A stretch of 64,000 nt of DNA from Blastococcus sp. VKM Ac-2987 (GTDB lineage: Bacteria; Actinomycetota; Actinomycetes; Mycobacteriales; Geodermatophilaceae), in assembly GCF_026967805.1 (NCBI RefSeq), contig NZ_JAPVBG010000002.1:1268386-1332385 (forward strand), read 5' to 3'. Position numbers and translations under genes: made by a program. Below the pieces are notes generated by a model. It made no database searches and was not told the origin of the DNA. It worked only from the letters and a program-made list of their open reading frames with translations. Below are positions 1 through 7,686 of this stretch, piece by piece; within the stretch, counting starts at the first letter, position 1, and each line of letters starts with the position of its first letter.

Positions 1-933
1 CAGCTGTTCCCCGACGCCGGCTACACCGCCGCCTCGACGCTGAAGAACGTCGTCGTCACGCTCGTGCACCCCGACGGGACCCGCGAGCCGCTGGTGATCG
101 GCCTGCCGGGCAACCGCGACGTCGACGCCAAGCGCCTGGAGGCGCAGGTCGCGCCGGCCGAGGTCGAGCCGTTCACCGAGTTCGAGAAGCACCCCGCGCT
201 GGTCAAGGGCTACATCGGCCCGCAGGCGCTCGGCGCCGACAGCGAGTCCGGCATCCGCTACCTGGTCGACCCGCGGGTCGTCCCCGGCACCCGCTGGATC
301 ACCGGCGCCAACGCGCCGGGCAAGCACGTGTTCGACCTCGTCGCCGGCCGGGACTTCACCTGGGACGGCGTCATCGAGGCCGCCGAGGTGCTCGCCGGCG
401 ACCCCGCGCCCGACGGCTCCGGCCCGCTGGAGCTGGCCCGCGGCGTGGAGATGGGCCACATCTTCCAGCTGGGCCGCAAGTACGCCGAGGCGCTCGATCT
501 CAGGGTGCTCGACGAGAACGGCAAGCTCGTCACCGTCACCATGGGCTCCTACGGCATCGGTGTCTCCCGTGCCGTGGCCGCGATCGCCGAGTCCACGCAC
601 GACGAGCTCGGCCTGGTCTGGCCGCGCGAGGTCGCCCCGGCCGACGTGCACGTCGTCGCCACCGGCAAGGACCCGGCGATCTTCACCGCCGCCGAGGGGC
701 TGGCCGCCGAGCTGGTCGCCGCCGGGCTGACGGTGCTCTACGACGACCGCCCGAAGGTGTCACCCGGCGTGAAGTTCAAGGACGCCGAGCTGCTCGGCAT
801 GCCGACGATCGTCACCGTCGGCCGCGGCCTGGCAGAGGGCGTCCTGGAGCTGCGCGACCGGGCCACCGGCGCGCGCGAGGAGATCCCGGTCGACGGCGCG
901 GCGGCCCGCGTGGTCGCCGTCGTCCGGGGCTGA
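1..933 (+). CDS. proS: Prolyl-tRNA synthetase, C-terminal part (5' end outside window)
   Basis: The reading frame is open from the first base, so only the last 310 residues are present. The enzyme charges tRNA-Pro with proline in the cytoplasm. The part seen starts inside the editing insertion typical of bacterial-type ProRS (segment with [15 protein letters not shown] around residue 63). It continues into the class II catalytic core ([18 protein letters not shown]) and motif 3 ([13 protein letters not shown], near residue 182), and ends in an anticodon-binding domain of about 100 residues. It lies directly upstream of rpsP but is separated from it by 168 nt carrying its own promoter-like element. 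Nothing appears broken. Identity is secure from the motifs; the start and the N-terminal half cannot be judged here. Confidence 0.96.
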   Translation, partial: QLFPDAGYTAASTLKNVVVTLVHPDGTREPLVIGLPGNRDVDAKRLEAQVAPAEVEPFTEFEKHPALVKGYIGPQALGADSESGIRYLVDPRVVPGTRWITGANAPGKHVFDLVAGRDFTWDGVIEAAEVLAGDPAPDGSGPLELARGVEMGHIFQLGRKYAEALDLRVLDENGKLVTVTMGSYGIGVSRAVAAIAESTHDELGLVWPREVAPADVHVVATGKDPAIFTAAEGLAAELVAAGLTVLYDDRPKVSPGVKFKDAELLGMPTIVTVGRGLAEGVLELRDRATGAREEIPVDGAAARVVAVVRG

Positions 934-961
934 CGAGCGCCCGGTACGGGGCCGGCCGGGC

Positions 962-990
962 GTCTGGCACAATGAACGGTCGAACACGGC
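962..990 (+). promoter_or_regulatory. Promoter candidate for the rpsP operon
   Basis: The element TGGCACAAT (968-973 is the CACAAT -10 hexamer) lies about 130 nt before rpsP. The same TGGCACARt string occurs upstream of rplS (3643-3651), another ribosomal protein gene in this window. No good -35 is visible, which is common in GC-rich actinobacteria. The RNA from here to rpsP would be a long leader, a place where ribosomal protein autoregulation could act; no family match can be claimed. Confidence 0.4.
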
Positions 991-1101
991 TTCAGCGGCC
1001 CTCTCACCGTTGACGCACGTGTCCATCGCTCCGCCCCGGCGTACCCCCACACGTCGCTCCGGCGAGCAACCACACAGCGTTCGAGGAGTACACCACCCAC
1101 C

Positions 1102-1593
1102 GTGGCCACCAAGATCAAGCTCATGCGCCTGGGCAAGATGCGCGCGCCGTACTACCGCATCGTCGTCGCCGACGCCCGCACCAAGCGGGACGGGCGCTCG
1201 ATCGAGACGATCGGCAAGTACCACCCGAAGGAGGACCCCTCCTTCATCGAGGTCGACTCCGAGCGTGCGCAGTACTGGCTCGGCGTCGGCGCGCAGCCGA
1301 CCGAGGCCGTCGCCGCCATCTTCCGGGTCTCCGGTGACTGGCAGAAGTTCAAGGGCGAGCCGGCCCCGGCCCCGATGAAGGTCGCCGAGCCCAAGCCGGA
1401 CAAGAAGGCCCTGTACGAGGCCGCCGTCCGCTCCGGCATGGACGAGCCGACCACGGAGGCGACCACCGCCAAGAAGAAGGCGGCGCCGAAGAAGGCCGCC
1501 GACGCTCCCGCCGCCGAGGCGCCTGCTGCCGAGGCGCCTGCTGCCGAGGCCCCCGCGGCCGAGGTCGCTCCGGCCGAGACGCCGGCCGAGTAA
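1102..1593 (+). CDS. rpsP: 30S ribosomal protein S16 with a long Ala/Pro/Glu tail
   Basis: S16 is a small-subunit assembly protein. The N-terminal 80 residues match the family well ([20 protein letters not shown], then [18 protein letters not shown]). The protein is 163 residues against about 80-90 in E. coli. The extra C-terminal half is a lysine-rich linker ([13 protein letters not shown]) followed by repeated [12 protein letters not shown], encoded by a tandem 15-bp unit around 1514-1560. Long low-complexity S16 tails are common in actinobacteria. The GTG start at 1102 is set by conservation of the ATKIKL N-terminus and by the GAGGAG-like site at 1083-1088. khpA follows 3 nt after the stop, so the two are co-transcribed. 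Confidence 0.97.
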   Translation: MATKIKLMRLGKMRAPYYRIVVADARTKRDGRSIETIGKYHPKEDPSFIEVDSERAQYWLGVGAQPTEAVAAIFRVSGDWQKFKGEPAPAPMKVAEPKPDKKALYEAAVRSGMDEPTTEATTAKKKAAPKKAADAPAAEAPAAEAPAAEAPAAEVAPAETPAE

Positions 1594-1596
1594 GAC

Positions 1597-1833
1597 GTGC
1601 TCGAAGACGCGCTCGAGCACCTGGTCAAGGGCATCGTCGACAACCCCGACGACGTCACCGTCGACCTGCTCACCAACCGCCGCGGCAAGACCCTCGAGAT
1701 CCGGGTGCACCCGGACGACCTCGGCAAGGTCATCGGCCGCGGCGGGCGCACCGCCAAGGCGCTGCGCCAGGTGATGACCGGGGTCGGCGGACGGGGCCTG
1801 CGGGTCGACGTCGTCGACACCGACGGGCGCTGA
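1597..1833 (+). CDS. khpA: KH-domain RNA-binding protein KhpA
   Basis: This is a 78-residue single KH domain protein of the KhpA (YlqC) family. In firmicutes KhpA pairs with KhpB/Jag and binds many RNAs; its actinobacterial role is less defined. The GxxG loop is visible as VIGRGGRTAKALR near residues 45-57, preceded by a beta strand carrying the LEIRVHPDD segment. It starts with GTG 3 nt after rpsP and lies before rimM, the conserved rpsP-khpA-rimM-trmD order, which links it to ribosome maturation. Length and motif are normal for the family. Confidence 0.93.
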   Translation: MLEDALEHLVKGIVDNPDDVTVDLLTNRRGKTLEIRVHPDDLGKVIGRGGRTAKALRQVMTGVGGRGLRVDVVDTDGR

Positions 1834-1858
1834 GCACGAACCCTCCGGGCGCCGGCAC

Positions 1859-2404
1859 GTGACAGCACAGCACGAACCCACCGACACCGTGGTGGTCGGC
1901 CGGATCGGCCGGCCCCACGGTGTCCGTGGTCTGGCCACCGTCGAGGTCCGCACCGACGACCCCGACCGCCGCTTCGCCCCGGGAGCGGTGCTGGCCACCG
2001 ACCCGCCGGAGCGCGGCCCCCTGACCGTCGTCGACAAGCGGTGGCACAGCGGCACCCTGCTGCTGCAGCTCGCCGACGCCTCGGGCGCGGTCTACGACGT
2101 CCGCGAGGCCGTCGACGAGCTGCGCAACACCCTCCTGGTGGTCCCGATCGCGGACCTGCCGGAGATCGAGGAGCCCGACTCCTACTACGACCACCAGCTG
2201 GTCGGCCTGGCCGCCCGGCTGCCCGACGACTCGGTCCTCGGCGAGGTCACGGGGGTCCGCCACGAGGCGCAGGACCTGCTCGTCGTGCGGCGCGCGGAGG
2301 GCGGCGAGGCGCTGATCCCGTTCGTGTCGGCGATCGTGCCCACCGTCGACGTCGCCGGCGGCTTCCTGGTGGTGGACCCGCCCGAGGGGCTGCTCGACCT
2401 GTGA
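1859..2404 (+). CDS. rimM: Ribosome maturation factor RimM
   Basis: RimM binds S19 and helps the 30S head to mature. The 181-residue protein has the N-terminal RimM barrel opening with [20 protein letters not shown], the family signature, and the C-terminal PRC-barrel ([25 protein letters not shown]) ending with [13 protein letters not shown]. The start is GTG at 1859, chosen because the conserved VVGRIG segment begins 11 residues later; no strong ribosome site precedes it. The stop overlaps the trmD start by 4 nt (GTGA), implying coupled translation. Confidence 0.95.
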   Translation: MTAQHEPTDTVVVGRIGRPHGVRGLATVEVRTDDPDRRFAPGAVLATDPPERGPLTVVDKRWHSGTLLLQLADASGAVYDVREAVDELRNTLLVVPIADLPEIEEPDSYYDHQLVGLAARLPDDSVLGEVTGVRHEAQDLLVVRRAEGGEALIPFVSAIVPTVDVAGGFLVVDPPEGLLDL

Positions 2405-3144
2405 GCGACGCCTTTCGCATCGACGTCGTCACCATCTTCCCCGAGTACCTCGCGCCGCTGCGCCAGTCGCTGCTCGGCAAGGCCATCGAGCGCGGCCTGG
2501 TGAGCGTCGGCGTGCACGACCTGCGCGAGTGGACCGACGACGTGCACCGCACCGTCGACGACGCCCCCTACGGCGGCGGCCCGGGCATGGTGATGAAGCC
2601 CGAGCCGTGGGGCCGCGCGCTCGACGCCGTCCGCCCGCCCGGCACCCGGCTCGTCGTCCCGACCCCGGCCGGCCGGCCGTTCACCCAGCGGATGGCCGCC
2701 GGGTGGGCCACCGAGCCGGGGCTGGTCTTCGCCTGCGGCCGCTACGAGGGCATCGACCAGCGGGTCGCCGACTGGGCGGCCGACGCGGGGCCGGTCTCCG
2801 AGGTGTCGATCGGCGACTACGTGCTCGCCGGCGGCGAGTCCGCGGTGCTGGTGATGACCGAGGCGGTCACCCGGCTCCTCCCGGGCGTCGTCGGCAACCG
2901 CGAGTCGGTGGAGTTCGACTCGCACGCCGACGGGCTGCTCGAGGGCCCCTCCTACACCCGGCCGGCCACCTGGCGGGGCCACGAGGTGCCCGGGGTGCTG
3001 CTCTCCGGCGATCACGCCGGCATCGCCCGCTGGCGCCGCGGGCAGTCGCTGCGCCGCACCGCGGCCCGCCGTCCCGACCTGCTCGCCGCCCTGCCCGACG
3101 ACGCGCTCACCGACGCCGAGCGGACGGCGCTGGCCGGTGAGTGA
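2401..3144 (+). CDS. trmD: tRNA (guanine-N1)-methyltransferase TrmD
   Basis: TrmD methylates G37 of tRNAs reading CNN codons, preventing +1 frameshifts. The 247-residue protein carries the SPOUT knot signatures: [15 protein letters not shown] at the N-terminus, [30 protein letters not shown] and the SAM-binding [13 protein letters not shown], then a C-terminal helical domain ([25 protein letters not shown]). It starts with GTG overlapping the rimM stop. The adjacent Nudix gene overlaps its 3' end by 8 nt. All key motifs are intact. Confidence 0.97.
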   Translation: MSDAFRIDVVTIFPEYLAPLRQSLLGKAIERGLVSVGVHDLREWTDDVHRTVDDAPYGGGPGMVMKPEPWGRALDAVRPPGTRLVVPTPAGRPFTQRMAAGWATEPGLVFACGRYEGIDQRVADWAADAGPVSEVSIGDYVLAGGESAVLVMTEAVTRLLPGVVGNRESVEFDSHADGLLEGPSYTRPATWRGHEVPGVLLSGDHAGIARWRRGQSLRRTAARRPDLLAALPDDALTDAERTALAGE

Positions 3145-3637
3145 GCGGCCGGTGCTCAGGACGACGGCGCGCGTCGTCGTCCTCGACCCCGGCGGCCGGG
3201 TGCTGCTGCTCGGCGCCCGGCTGCCCGGCCCGGCGCTGCCGCCCGGCGAGGTGCTGTTCTGGTACACACCCGGCGGGGGTGTGGAGGACGGCGAGACGCT
3301 GCGCGGGGCCGCCGTCCGGGAGCTGGCCGAGGAGATCGGGCTGCGCACCGACCCCGCCTCGCTGGAGGGGCCGGTCTGGCTGCGGCGGCACGTCGGGTCC
3401 TTCGGCGAACAGCTCTACGACACCCGCGAGACCTACTTCGTGCTCCGCGACGTCGTGCACGAGGTGGTGCCCGGGGCGCTCACCGAGCTGGAGCTGCTGG
3501 CCGACGAGCCGCATCGCTGGTGGACGCCGGGGGAGCTGGTCGCGGGCGGCGTGGACCTCGTGCCGGGCGACCTGGCCGCCCTGCTCGCCGAGCTGGCCGC
3601 CGGCCGGTGGACGGGGCCCCCGCGCGTCGTCGCCTGA
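3137..3637 (+). CDS. Nudix hydrolase
   Basis: This 166-residue protein has a complete Nudix box from about residue 50: [22 protein letters not shown], matching G-x5-E-x7-REuxEExGu. The enzyme hydrolyses a nucleoside diphosphate linked to another group; the substrate cannot be read from the motif. The N-terminus ([22 protein letters not shown]) is the usual first strand pair. The GTG start at 3137 overlaps the end of trmD by 8 nt in another frame, so it is probably translated by coupling from the rimM-trmD message. Nudix genes at this place occur in several actinobacteria; a housecleaning role is likely. Confidence 0.85.
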   Translation: MSERPVLRTTARVVVLDPGGRVLLLGARLPGPALPPGEVLFWYTPGGGVEDGETLRGAAVRELAEEIGLRTDPASLEGPVWLRRHVGSFGEQLYDTRETYFVLRDVVHEVVPGALTELELLADEPHRWWTPGELVAGGVDLVPGDLAALLAELAAGRWTGPPRVVA

Positions 3638-3642
3638 GGATG

Positions 3643-3783
3643 TGGCACAGTAGAGAGTCGCTGCTGACCGACGGCCGGGCCGTCGGGAGCTCCGCTCCGG
3701 AGCCGCAGCACCCCGGAACGGACAGCCGGGGCGTTCCGCTGTCCGAACCGAGAACGAGCCATCTGAGACTGAGGACTGCCGAG
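3643..3783 (+). promoter_or_regulatory. Promoter and structured leader of rplS
   Basis: A TGGCACAGT element (3643-3651) closely matches the one before rpsP. It is followed by a leader of about 130 nt. The leader contains an 8-bp perfect hairpin, CGGACAGC (3719-3726) pairing with GCTGTCCG (3738-3745) with an 11-nt loop, and a second potential stem around 3690-3704. L19 leaders are autoregulatory in some bacteria; whether this one is cannot be decided from a single sequence. The ribosome site is the TGAGGA at about 3770-3775. Confidence 0.45.
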
Positions 3784-4140
3784 ATGAACACCCTGGACGC
3801 ACTCGACGCCGACTCGCTGCGCGACGACATCCCCTCGTTCCGCCCGGGTGACACCGTCAAGGTGCACGTCCGCGTCATCGAGGGCACCCGCTCCCGCATC
3901 CAGGTCTTCCAGGGCGTCGTCATCCGTCGCCAGGGCGGCGGCATCCGCGAGACCTTCACCGTCCGCAAGGTGAGCTTCGGCGTGGGCGTGGAGCGCACCT
4001 TCCCGGTGCACACCCCGGTCGTCGAGAAGATCGAGGTGCTCACCCGCGGTGACGTCCGTCGCGCCAAGCTGTACTACCTCCGCGAGCTGCGCGGCAAGGC
4101 CGCCAAGATCAAGGAGAAGCGCGAGGTCGTCACGCGCTGA
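3784..4140 (+). CDS. rplS: 50S ribosomal protein L19
   Basis: L19 sits at the 30S-50S interface. The 118-residue protein is full length with the diagnostic [15 protein letters not shown] segment (about residues 20-34), [21 protein letters not shown] and the basic C-terminus [20 protein letters not shown]. The ATG at 3784 follows a TGAGGA site at 8 nt spacing; an upstream in-frame extension exists but is not conserved coding sequence. It lies after its own promoter/leader and before lepB. Confidence 0.97.
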   Translation: MNTLDALDADSLRDDIPSFRPGDTVKVHVRVIEGTRSRIQVFQGVVIRRQGGGIRETFTVRKVSFGVGVERTFPVHTPVVEKIEVLTRGDVRRAKLYYLRELRGKAAKIKEKREVVTR

Positions 4141-4162
4141 CCTCCTGCGAGGACACGCCTGA

Positions 4163-4181
4163 CAGCCGGTCCGACCGGCTG
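4163..4181 (+). terminator. Short hairpin after rplS
   Basis: CAGCCGG (4163-4169) pairs with CCGGCTG (4175-4181) around a 5-nt loop, 22 nt after the rplS stop. There is no T-tract, as usual for this GC content. It could reduce read-through into lepB, which has its own promoter just downstream. Confidence 0.35.
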
Positions 4182-4205
4182 GATCTCGGCGGGCCCCCCG
4201 CGCCG

Positions 4206-4218
4206 TACGCTGCTCCCG
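4206..4218 (+). promoter_or_regulatory. -10 element for a probably leaderless lepB transcript
   Basis: TACGCT at 4206-4211 is followed by exactly 7 nt and then the lepB ATG at 4219. No Shine-Dalgarno sequence fits between them. The geometry matches leaderless actinobacterial promoters of the TANNNT-N6/7-start type. Confidence 0.5.
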
Positions 4219-5157
4219 ATGAGCAGCGACCGGCCCGGGGGGCCCGCCGACGTCGTTCCGGGGGAACCGGACCCCGACGAGACGCCCGTGCGTGACACCG
4301 GGGTCACGCCGTCCTCCCGCCGCAGCCGCCGCGAGCAGGCGAAGAAGGGCTCGCTGCTGCGGGAGCTGCCCGTCCTGCTGCTGATCGCCTTCGTGCTGGC
4401 GCTGGTCGTCAAGACCTTCTTCGTGCAGGCCTTCTTCATCCCGTCCGGCTCGATGGAGCAGACGCTGCACGGCTGCACCGGGTGCACCGGCGACCGGGTG
4501 CTGGTCAACAAGGTGCCCTACTGGTTCGGCGAGCCCGAGCCCGGCGACATCGTGGTCTTCCGCGGGCCGGACACCTGGACGCCGGAGATCTCGGTCGACG
4601 AGCCGGACAACTGGTTCACCGGGTCGCTGCTGTGGCTCGGGCGGGCGATCGGCGTCGCCCCGCCCAGCGAGGACGACTTCGTCAAGCGGGTGATCGCCAC
4701 CGGGGGCCAGACGGTGCAGTGCTGCGACACCGAGGGCCGGGTCACCGTGGACGGCGAACCGCTCGAGGAGCCCTACGTCTTCGAGGACTCCCCGATCGAG
4801 AACCGCGCGTTCGGCCCGGTGACGGTGCCCGACGGGCGGTTGTGGGTCATGGGTGACCACCGGTCGGCGTCGGCGGACTCGCGATCGCACCTGGGCGACA
4901 AGTACGCCGGCACCATCGGCGTCGACGACGTCATCGGCAAGGCGGCGGTCATCGTCTGGCCGCTGGACCGCTTCGGCCTGCTCGGCTCGCCCGACATCCA
5001 GGGCACCGAGGCCGCCGCGGTGGCCCCGGAGCTGCCGTCCGGCGGCGCGGCGAGCCCCGTGGGAGCCGTCGCCGTCCTGCCGTACGCGGTCGGCCTGGCC
5101 GGGGCCGTGCCGGTGACGGCGCGGCGGCGACGACGGCGGGTTCGCACCGGCCCCTGA
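4219..5157 (+). CDS. lepB: Signal peptidase I
   Basis: LepB cleaves Sec and Tat signal peptides on the outer face of the membrane. The 312-residue protein has a cytoplasmic Arg-rich N-terminus, a transmembrane segment (about residues 50-72, ELPVLLLIAFVLALVVKTFF), and the catalytic serine Ser78 in PSGSMEQTL. The general base is Lys156 in DDFVKRVIA. The box-E sequence MGDHRSASADSR confirms the family. The segment with HGCTGCTG and QCCDTEG adds cysteines that could pair outside the cell. After the catalytic domain a second hydrophobic stretch (PVGAVAVLPYAVGLAGAVPV) ends in a run of arginines, predicting a C-terminal membrane anchor with the arginines inside. It is followed by a 146-nt gap and a regulator gene. 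Confidence 0.96.
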   Translation: MSSDRPGGPADVVPGEPDPDETPVRDTGVTPSSRRSRREQAKKGSLLRELPVLLLIAFVLALVVKTFFVQAFFIPSGSMEQTLHGCTGCTGDRVLVNKVPYWFGEPEPGDIVVFRGPDTWTPEISVDEPDNWFTGSLLWLGRAIGVAPPSEDDFVKRVIATGGQTVQCCDTEGRVTVDGEPLEEPYVFEDSPIENRAFGPVTVPDGRLWVMGDHRSASADSRSHLGDKYAGTIGVDDVIGKAAVIVWPLDRFGLLGSPDIQGTEAAAVAPELPSGGAASPVGAVAVLPYAVGLAGAVPVTARRRRRRVRTGP

Positions 5158-5303
5158 ATGGTTCCGCTGTTCCGCATGTGATCCGCGACAACCGCGAATG
5201 GTCGCGCGCCATTGCCGAAAAAGGACTGTAAAAGCATTCAAGCAACCGTTTCACCCTCCCGATGGGGACAGAGCACGTTCCCGGAAGTGAAACGGAGTCT
5301 GTT

Positions 5304-6026
5304 GTGTCTGCACCTGTGGCGAGCACCGCCCGCGGGATCACCCGTGTGCTCCTCCTCGCCGACGCGCCCGTCCTGCGTCGGGGACTGGTCAGCATGATCA
5401 ACGAGACCGCCGGCATGCAGTCGGTGGGCACCCCCGGCGAACTGCGCCGCGCCCTCACGCTGGTAGAGACCGCCCGCCCCGACGCCGTCGTGGTGGAGCT
5501 GGGGGCCGGCCGCGCCGCGACCCTCAACGCCTGCCGCGACCTGCGCCGCCGCTTCCCGCGCGTCACGATCGTCGCCCTGGCGACCTCGGAGGACCCAGCC
5601 GTGGTCAACGAGGCGATCGCCGCCGGCATCCGCGGGTACCTGATGGTCAACACGTCCCCGACGCTGCTCGGCTGGGCGATCCTGGCCGCCCGCGCCGGGC
5701 GCGTCGTCGTCGACCCGCAGATCCGCCGGGTCGAGCAGTCGGCCCTGCCCGCGGCCAAGCCGTTCGCCCCCGAGGTGCCGCTGACCCGGCGCGAGCAGGA
5801 CGTGCTCGACGAGCTCCTGCAGGGCCAGTCGAACCGGCAGATCGGCCGCAACCTGTTCATCAGCGAGGACACCGTCAAGTCCCACGTCAAGGCCATCCTG
5901 CGCAAGCTGGGTGCCCGCGACCGGTCGCACGCCGTCTCCCTGGTGCTGTCCAACCGGACCCCGGGCTGCACCTGCGGCGCGCACGCGCTGCGGGCCGCCG
6001 AGCCCGACGTGACCGCCGACATCTGA
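5304..6026 (+). CDS. LuxR/NarL-type regulator with a degenerate receiver domain
   Basis: The 240-residue protein has an N-terminal receiver-like domain (residues about 13-130) and a C-terminal LuxR helix-turn-helix (LTRREQDVLDELLQGQSNRQIGRNLFISEDTVKSHVKAILRKLGA). The DNA-binding half is canonical. The receiver half is not. The phospho-acceptor Asp is replaced by Glu65 (DAVVVELGAG, where DxxxxD is expected), the conserved Lys of the GYLLKD region is Val115 (GYLMVNT), and only one acidic-pocket Asp remains (LLLADAP). Phosphorylation by a histidine kinase is therefore unlikely, and no kinase gene is adjacent. The C-terminus ends with CTCGAHAL, two cysteines that might sense redox or metal. The GTG at 5304 has a CGGAG site 6 nt upstream; the in-frame ATG at 5262 has none and would add 14 residues. 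The 146-nt upstream gap is AT-richer than its surroundings and probably holds the promoter. Confidence 0.85.
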   Translation: MSAPVASTARGITRVLLLADAPVLRRGLVSMINETAGMQSVGTPGELRRALTLVETARPDAVVVELGAGRAATLNACRDLRRRFPRVTIVALATSEDPAVVNEAIAAGIRGYLMVNTSPTLLGWAILAARAGRVVVDPQIRRVEQSALPAAKPFAPEVPLTRREQDVLDELLQGQSNRQIGRNLFISEDTVKSHVKAILRKLGARDRSHAVSLVLSNRTPGCTCGAHALRAAEPDVTADI

Positions 6027-6134
6027 CGCACGCCTCCTCGGCTCCCGCGGGCCGGCCCCTCACCCGGGGGCCGGCCCGCGGTGCGTCCGGGGGTTGGCCG
6101 CGCTGTCGCCCCGCCGTCGTACTGTCGTGCCGCG

Positions 6135-6923
6135 ATGGCTGCCCGACCCACCCACACCCACTCGGCGCCGGCGGTCCGTGCCCGGCGCACGGTCGCCGAC
6201 GACCGGCCCGACGCGCTCTGGGACATGGAGCGGGCGCTGCGCCGGCGGGGCTTCGAGGCCATCGCCGGCGCCGACGAGGCGGGCCGGGGAGCCTGCGCCG
6301 GGCCGCTGGTCGCCGCCGCCTGCGTCCTGCCGTCGGGACGGCGGGGGCGGGTGCCCGGCCTGGCCGACTCCAAGCTGCTCAGCGCCGCCGCCCGGGACCG
6401 GGTCTACGGCGAGGTCGTCGACCGCGCGGTGGCGTGGTCGGTCGTCGTCCTCCCGGTCGAGGACCTCGACGCCCGGGGCATGCACGTCACCAACATCGAG
6501 GCGCTGCGTCGCGCCGTCTCGCTGCTCGACCCGGGCCCGGACTACGTGCTGACCGACGGCTTCCCGGTGCCCGGGCTCGCCCGTCCGGGGCTGGCGGTCT
6601 GGAAGGGCGACCGGGTGGCCGCGTGCGTCGCCGCCGCCTCGGTGCTGGCCAAGGTGACCCGGGACCGGATCATGCTGGACCTGCACCAGCGCTGGCCGGA
6701 GTACGACTTCGCCGGTCACAAGGGCTACATCACCGACGTGCACACCGCCGCGCTGGAGCGGCACGGGCCCTGCCCGGAGCACCGGATGCGGTACGTCAAC
6801 GTGGCCCGCGCGCGCGACGCGCACGCCGCGCGGACGACCCACCTGACCGGCTCGGGTGCCATGGTCGATGATGGGGCCATGCGCCCTGCGTCCCGAGCCC
6901 TGACGAGCACCGAGGACCGATGA
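6135..6923 (+). CDS. rnhB: Ribonuclease HII
   Basis: RNase HII removes ribonucleotides from DNA and RNA primers. The protein (262 residues from ATG 6135) shows the catalytic DEAGRGACAGPL segment with its Asp-Glu pair, ADSKLLS, LTDGFPVPG, KGDRVAACVAAASVLAKVTRDRIM and the closing Asp of the family. A GTG at 6081 would add 18 non-conserved residues. The ATG at 6135 has a TACTGT hexamer 9 nt upstream, fitting a leaderless message. About 35 C-terminal residues after the VNVARARDAH segment look unstructured. The stop overlaps the next gene by 4 nt. Confidence 0.94.
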   Translation: MAARPTHTHSAPAVRARRTVADDRPDALWDMERALRRRGFEAIAGADEAGRGACAGPLVAAACVLPSGRRGRVPGLADSKLLSAAARDRVYGEVVDRAVAWSVVVLPVEDLDARGMHVTNIEALRRAVSLLDPGPDYVLTDGFPVPGLARPGLAVWKGDRVAACVAAASVLAKVTRDRIMLDLHQRWPEYDFAGHKGYITDVHTAALERHGPCPEHRMRYVNVARARDAHAARTTHLTGSGAMVDDGAMRPASRALTSTEDR

Positions 6924-7240
6924 GCACCGAGGACCTCGAGAAGTACGAGACCGAGATGGAGCTCCAGCTCTATCGCGAGTACCGGGACATCGTCCGGCAG
7001 TTCACCTACGTGGTGGAGACCGAGCGACGGTTCTACCTGGCCAACTCCGTGGACCTGCAGGTCCGCGAGGCCGGCGGCGAGGTCTACTTCGAGCTGAAGC
7101 TCTCCGACGCCTGGGTGTGGGACATGTACCGCCCCGCCCGCTTCGTGCGGAACGTGCGGGTGCTGACGTTCAAGGACGTCAACGTCGAGGAGCTGGACAA
7201 GCCCGACCTCGAGCTGCCGGACGGCCCCCGCCTGCCCTGA
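6920..7240 (+). CDS. DUF2469 family protein
   Basis: This 106-residue acidic protein matches the actinobacteria-specific DUF2469 family (Rv2901c type), recognisable from EKYETEMELQLYREYRDIVRQF and YVVETERRFYLANSVDLQVR. It has no membrane segment, signal or known catalytic motif, and the family function is unknown. ATG at 6920 overlaps the rnhB stop (ATGA). The rnhB-DUF2469-yraN order is conserved in mycobacteria and relatives, suggesting a link to nucleic-acid metabolism. Length is normal. Confidence 0.9.
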   Translation: MSTEDLEKYETEMELQLYREYRDIVRQFTYVVETERRFYLANSVDLQVREAGGEVYFELKLSDAWVWDMYRPARFVRNVRVLTFKDVNVEELDKPDLELPDGPRLP

Positions 7241-7326
7241 CCGGTCTCCCGTCCACAGGCGCCGGCGCGGTCCACAGATGAGCGCCGGCCCTGGGTCCGG
7301 CCGGGTCCGCGCGGCACGGTCGGGGA

Positions 7327-7686
7327 GTGCCTCCCACGACTGATCTCGGCGCCCGCGGCGAGCGGATCGCCGTCGCCTTCCTGACCGACACCGGGCTGCG
7401 CGTCCTCGACCGCAACTGGCGCTGCCGTGAGGGCGAGCTCGACGTCGTCGCCCGCGACCGGGACGCCCTCGTCTTCTGCGAGGTGAAGACCCGGCGGGGC
7501 ACCGGCTACGGCCATCCCGTCGAGGCGGTGACGCCGGCCAAGCAGCGGCGGCTGCGGGTGCTGGCGCAGCGCTGGCTGGCCGCGCACGACGAGCACGCGC
7601 CCGAGGTGCGGTTCGACGTCGTCGGCGTCCTCGTGCGGCCCGAGCGCCCCGCCCTGGTGACGCACCTGCGGGCGGCGTTCTCGTGA
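7327..7686 (+). CDS. yraN: UPF0102 endonuclease-like protein YraN
   Basis: This 119-residue protein has the restriction-endonuclease-like fold signature of the YraN family: GARGERIAVAFL, then NWRCREGELDVVARD and LVFCEVKTRRG with the D..ExK catalytic arrangement. Its substrate is not established; a role in DNA repair or recombination is suggested by the neighbours comM and dprA. The GTG start at 7327 has no ribosome site, but CACGGT lies 6 nt upstream, again the leaderless layout. The stop overlaps the comM start by 4 nt. Confidence 0.92.
   Translation: MPPTTDLGARGERIAVAFLTDTGLRVLDRNWRCREGELDVVARDRDALVFCEVKTRRGTGYGHPVEAVTPAKQRRLRVLAQRWLAAHDEHAPEVRFDVVGVLVRPERPALVTHLRAAFS

Noticed and set aside
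5262..5303. ATG start for the LuxR-type regulator
   Set aside because: No ribosome site; the GTG at 5304 has one at good spacing and gives the normal N-terminus.
6081..6134. Upstream GTG start for rnhB
   Set aside because: Adds 18 non-conserved residues and crosses the likely -10 element.
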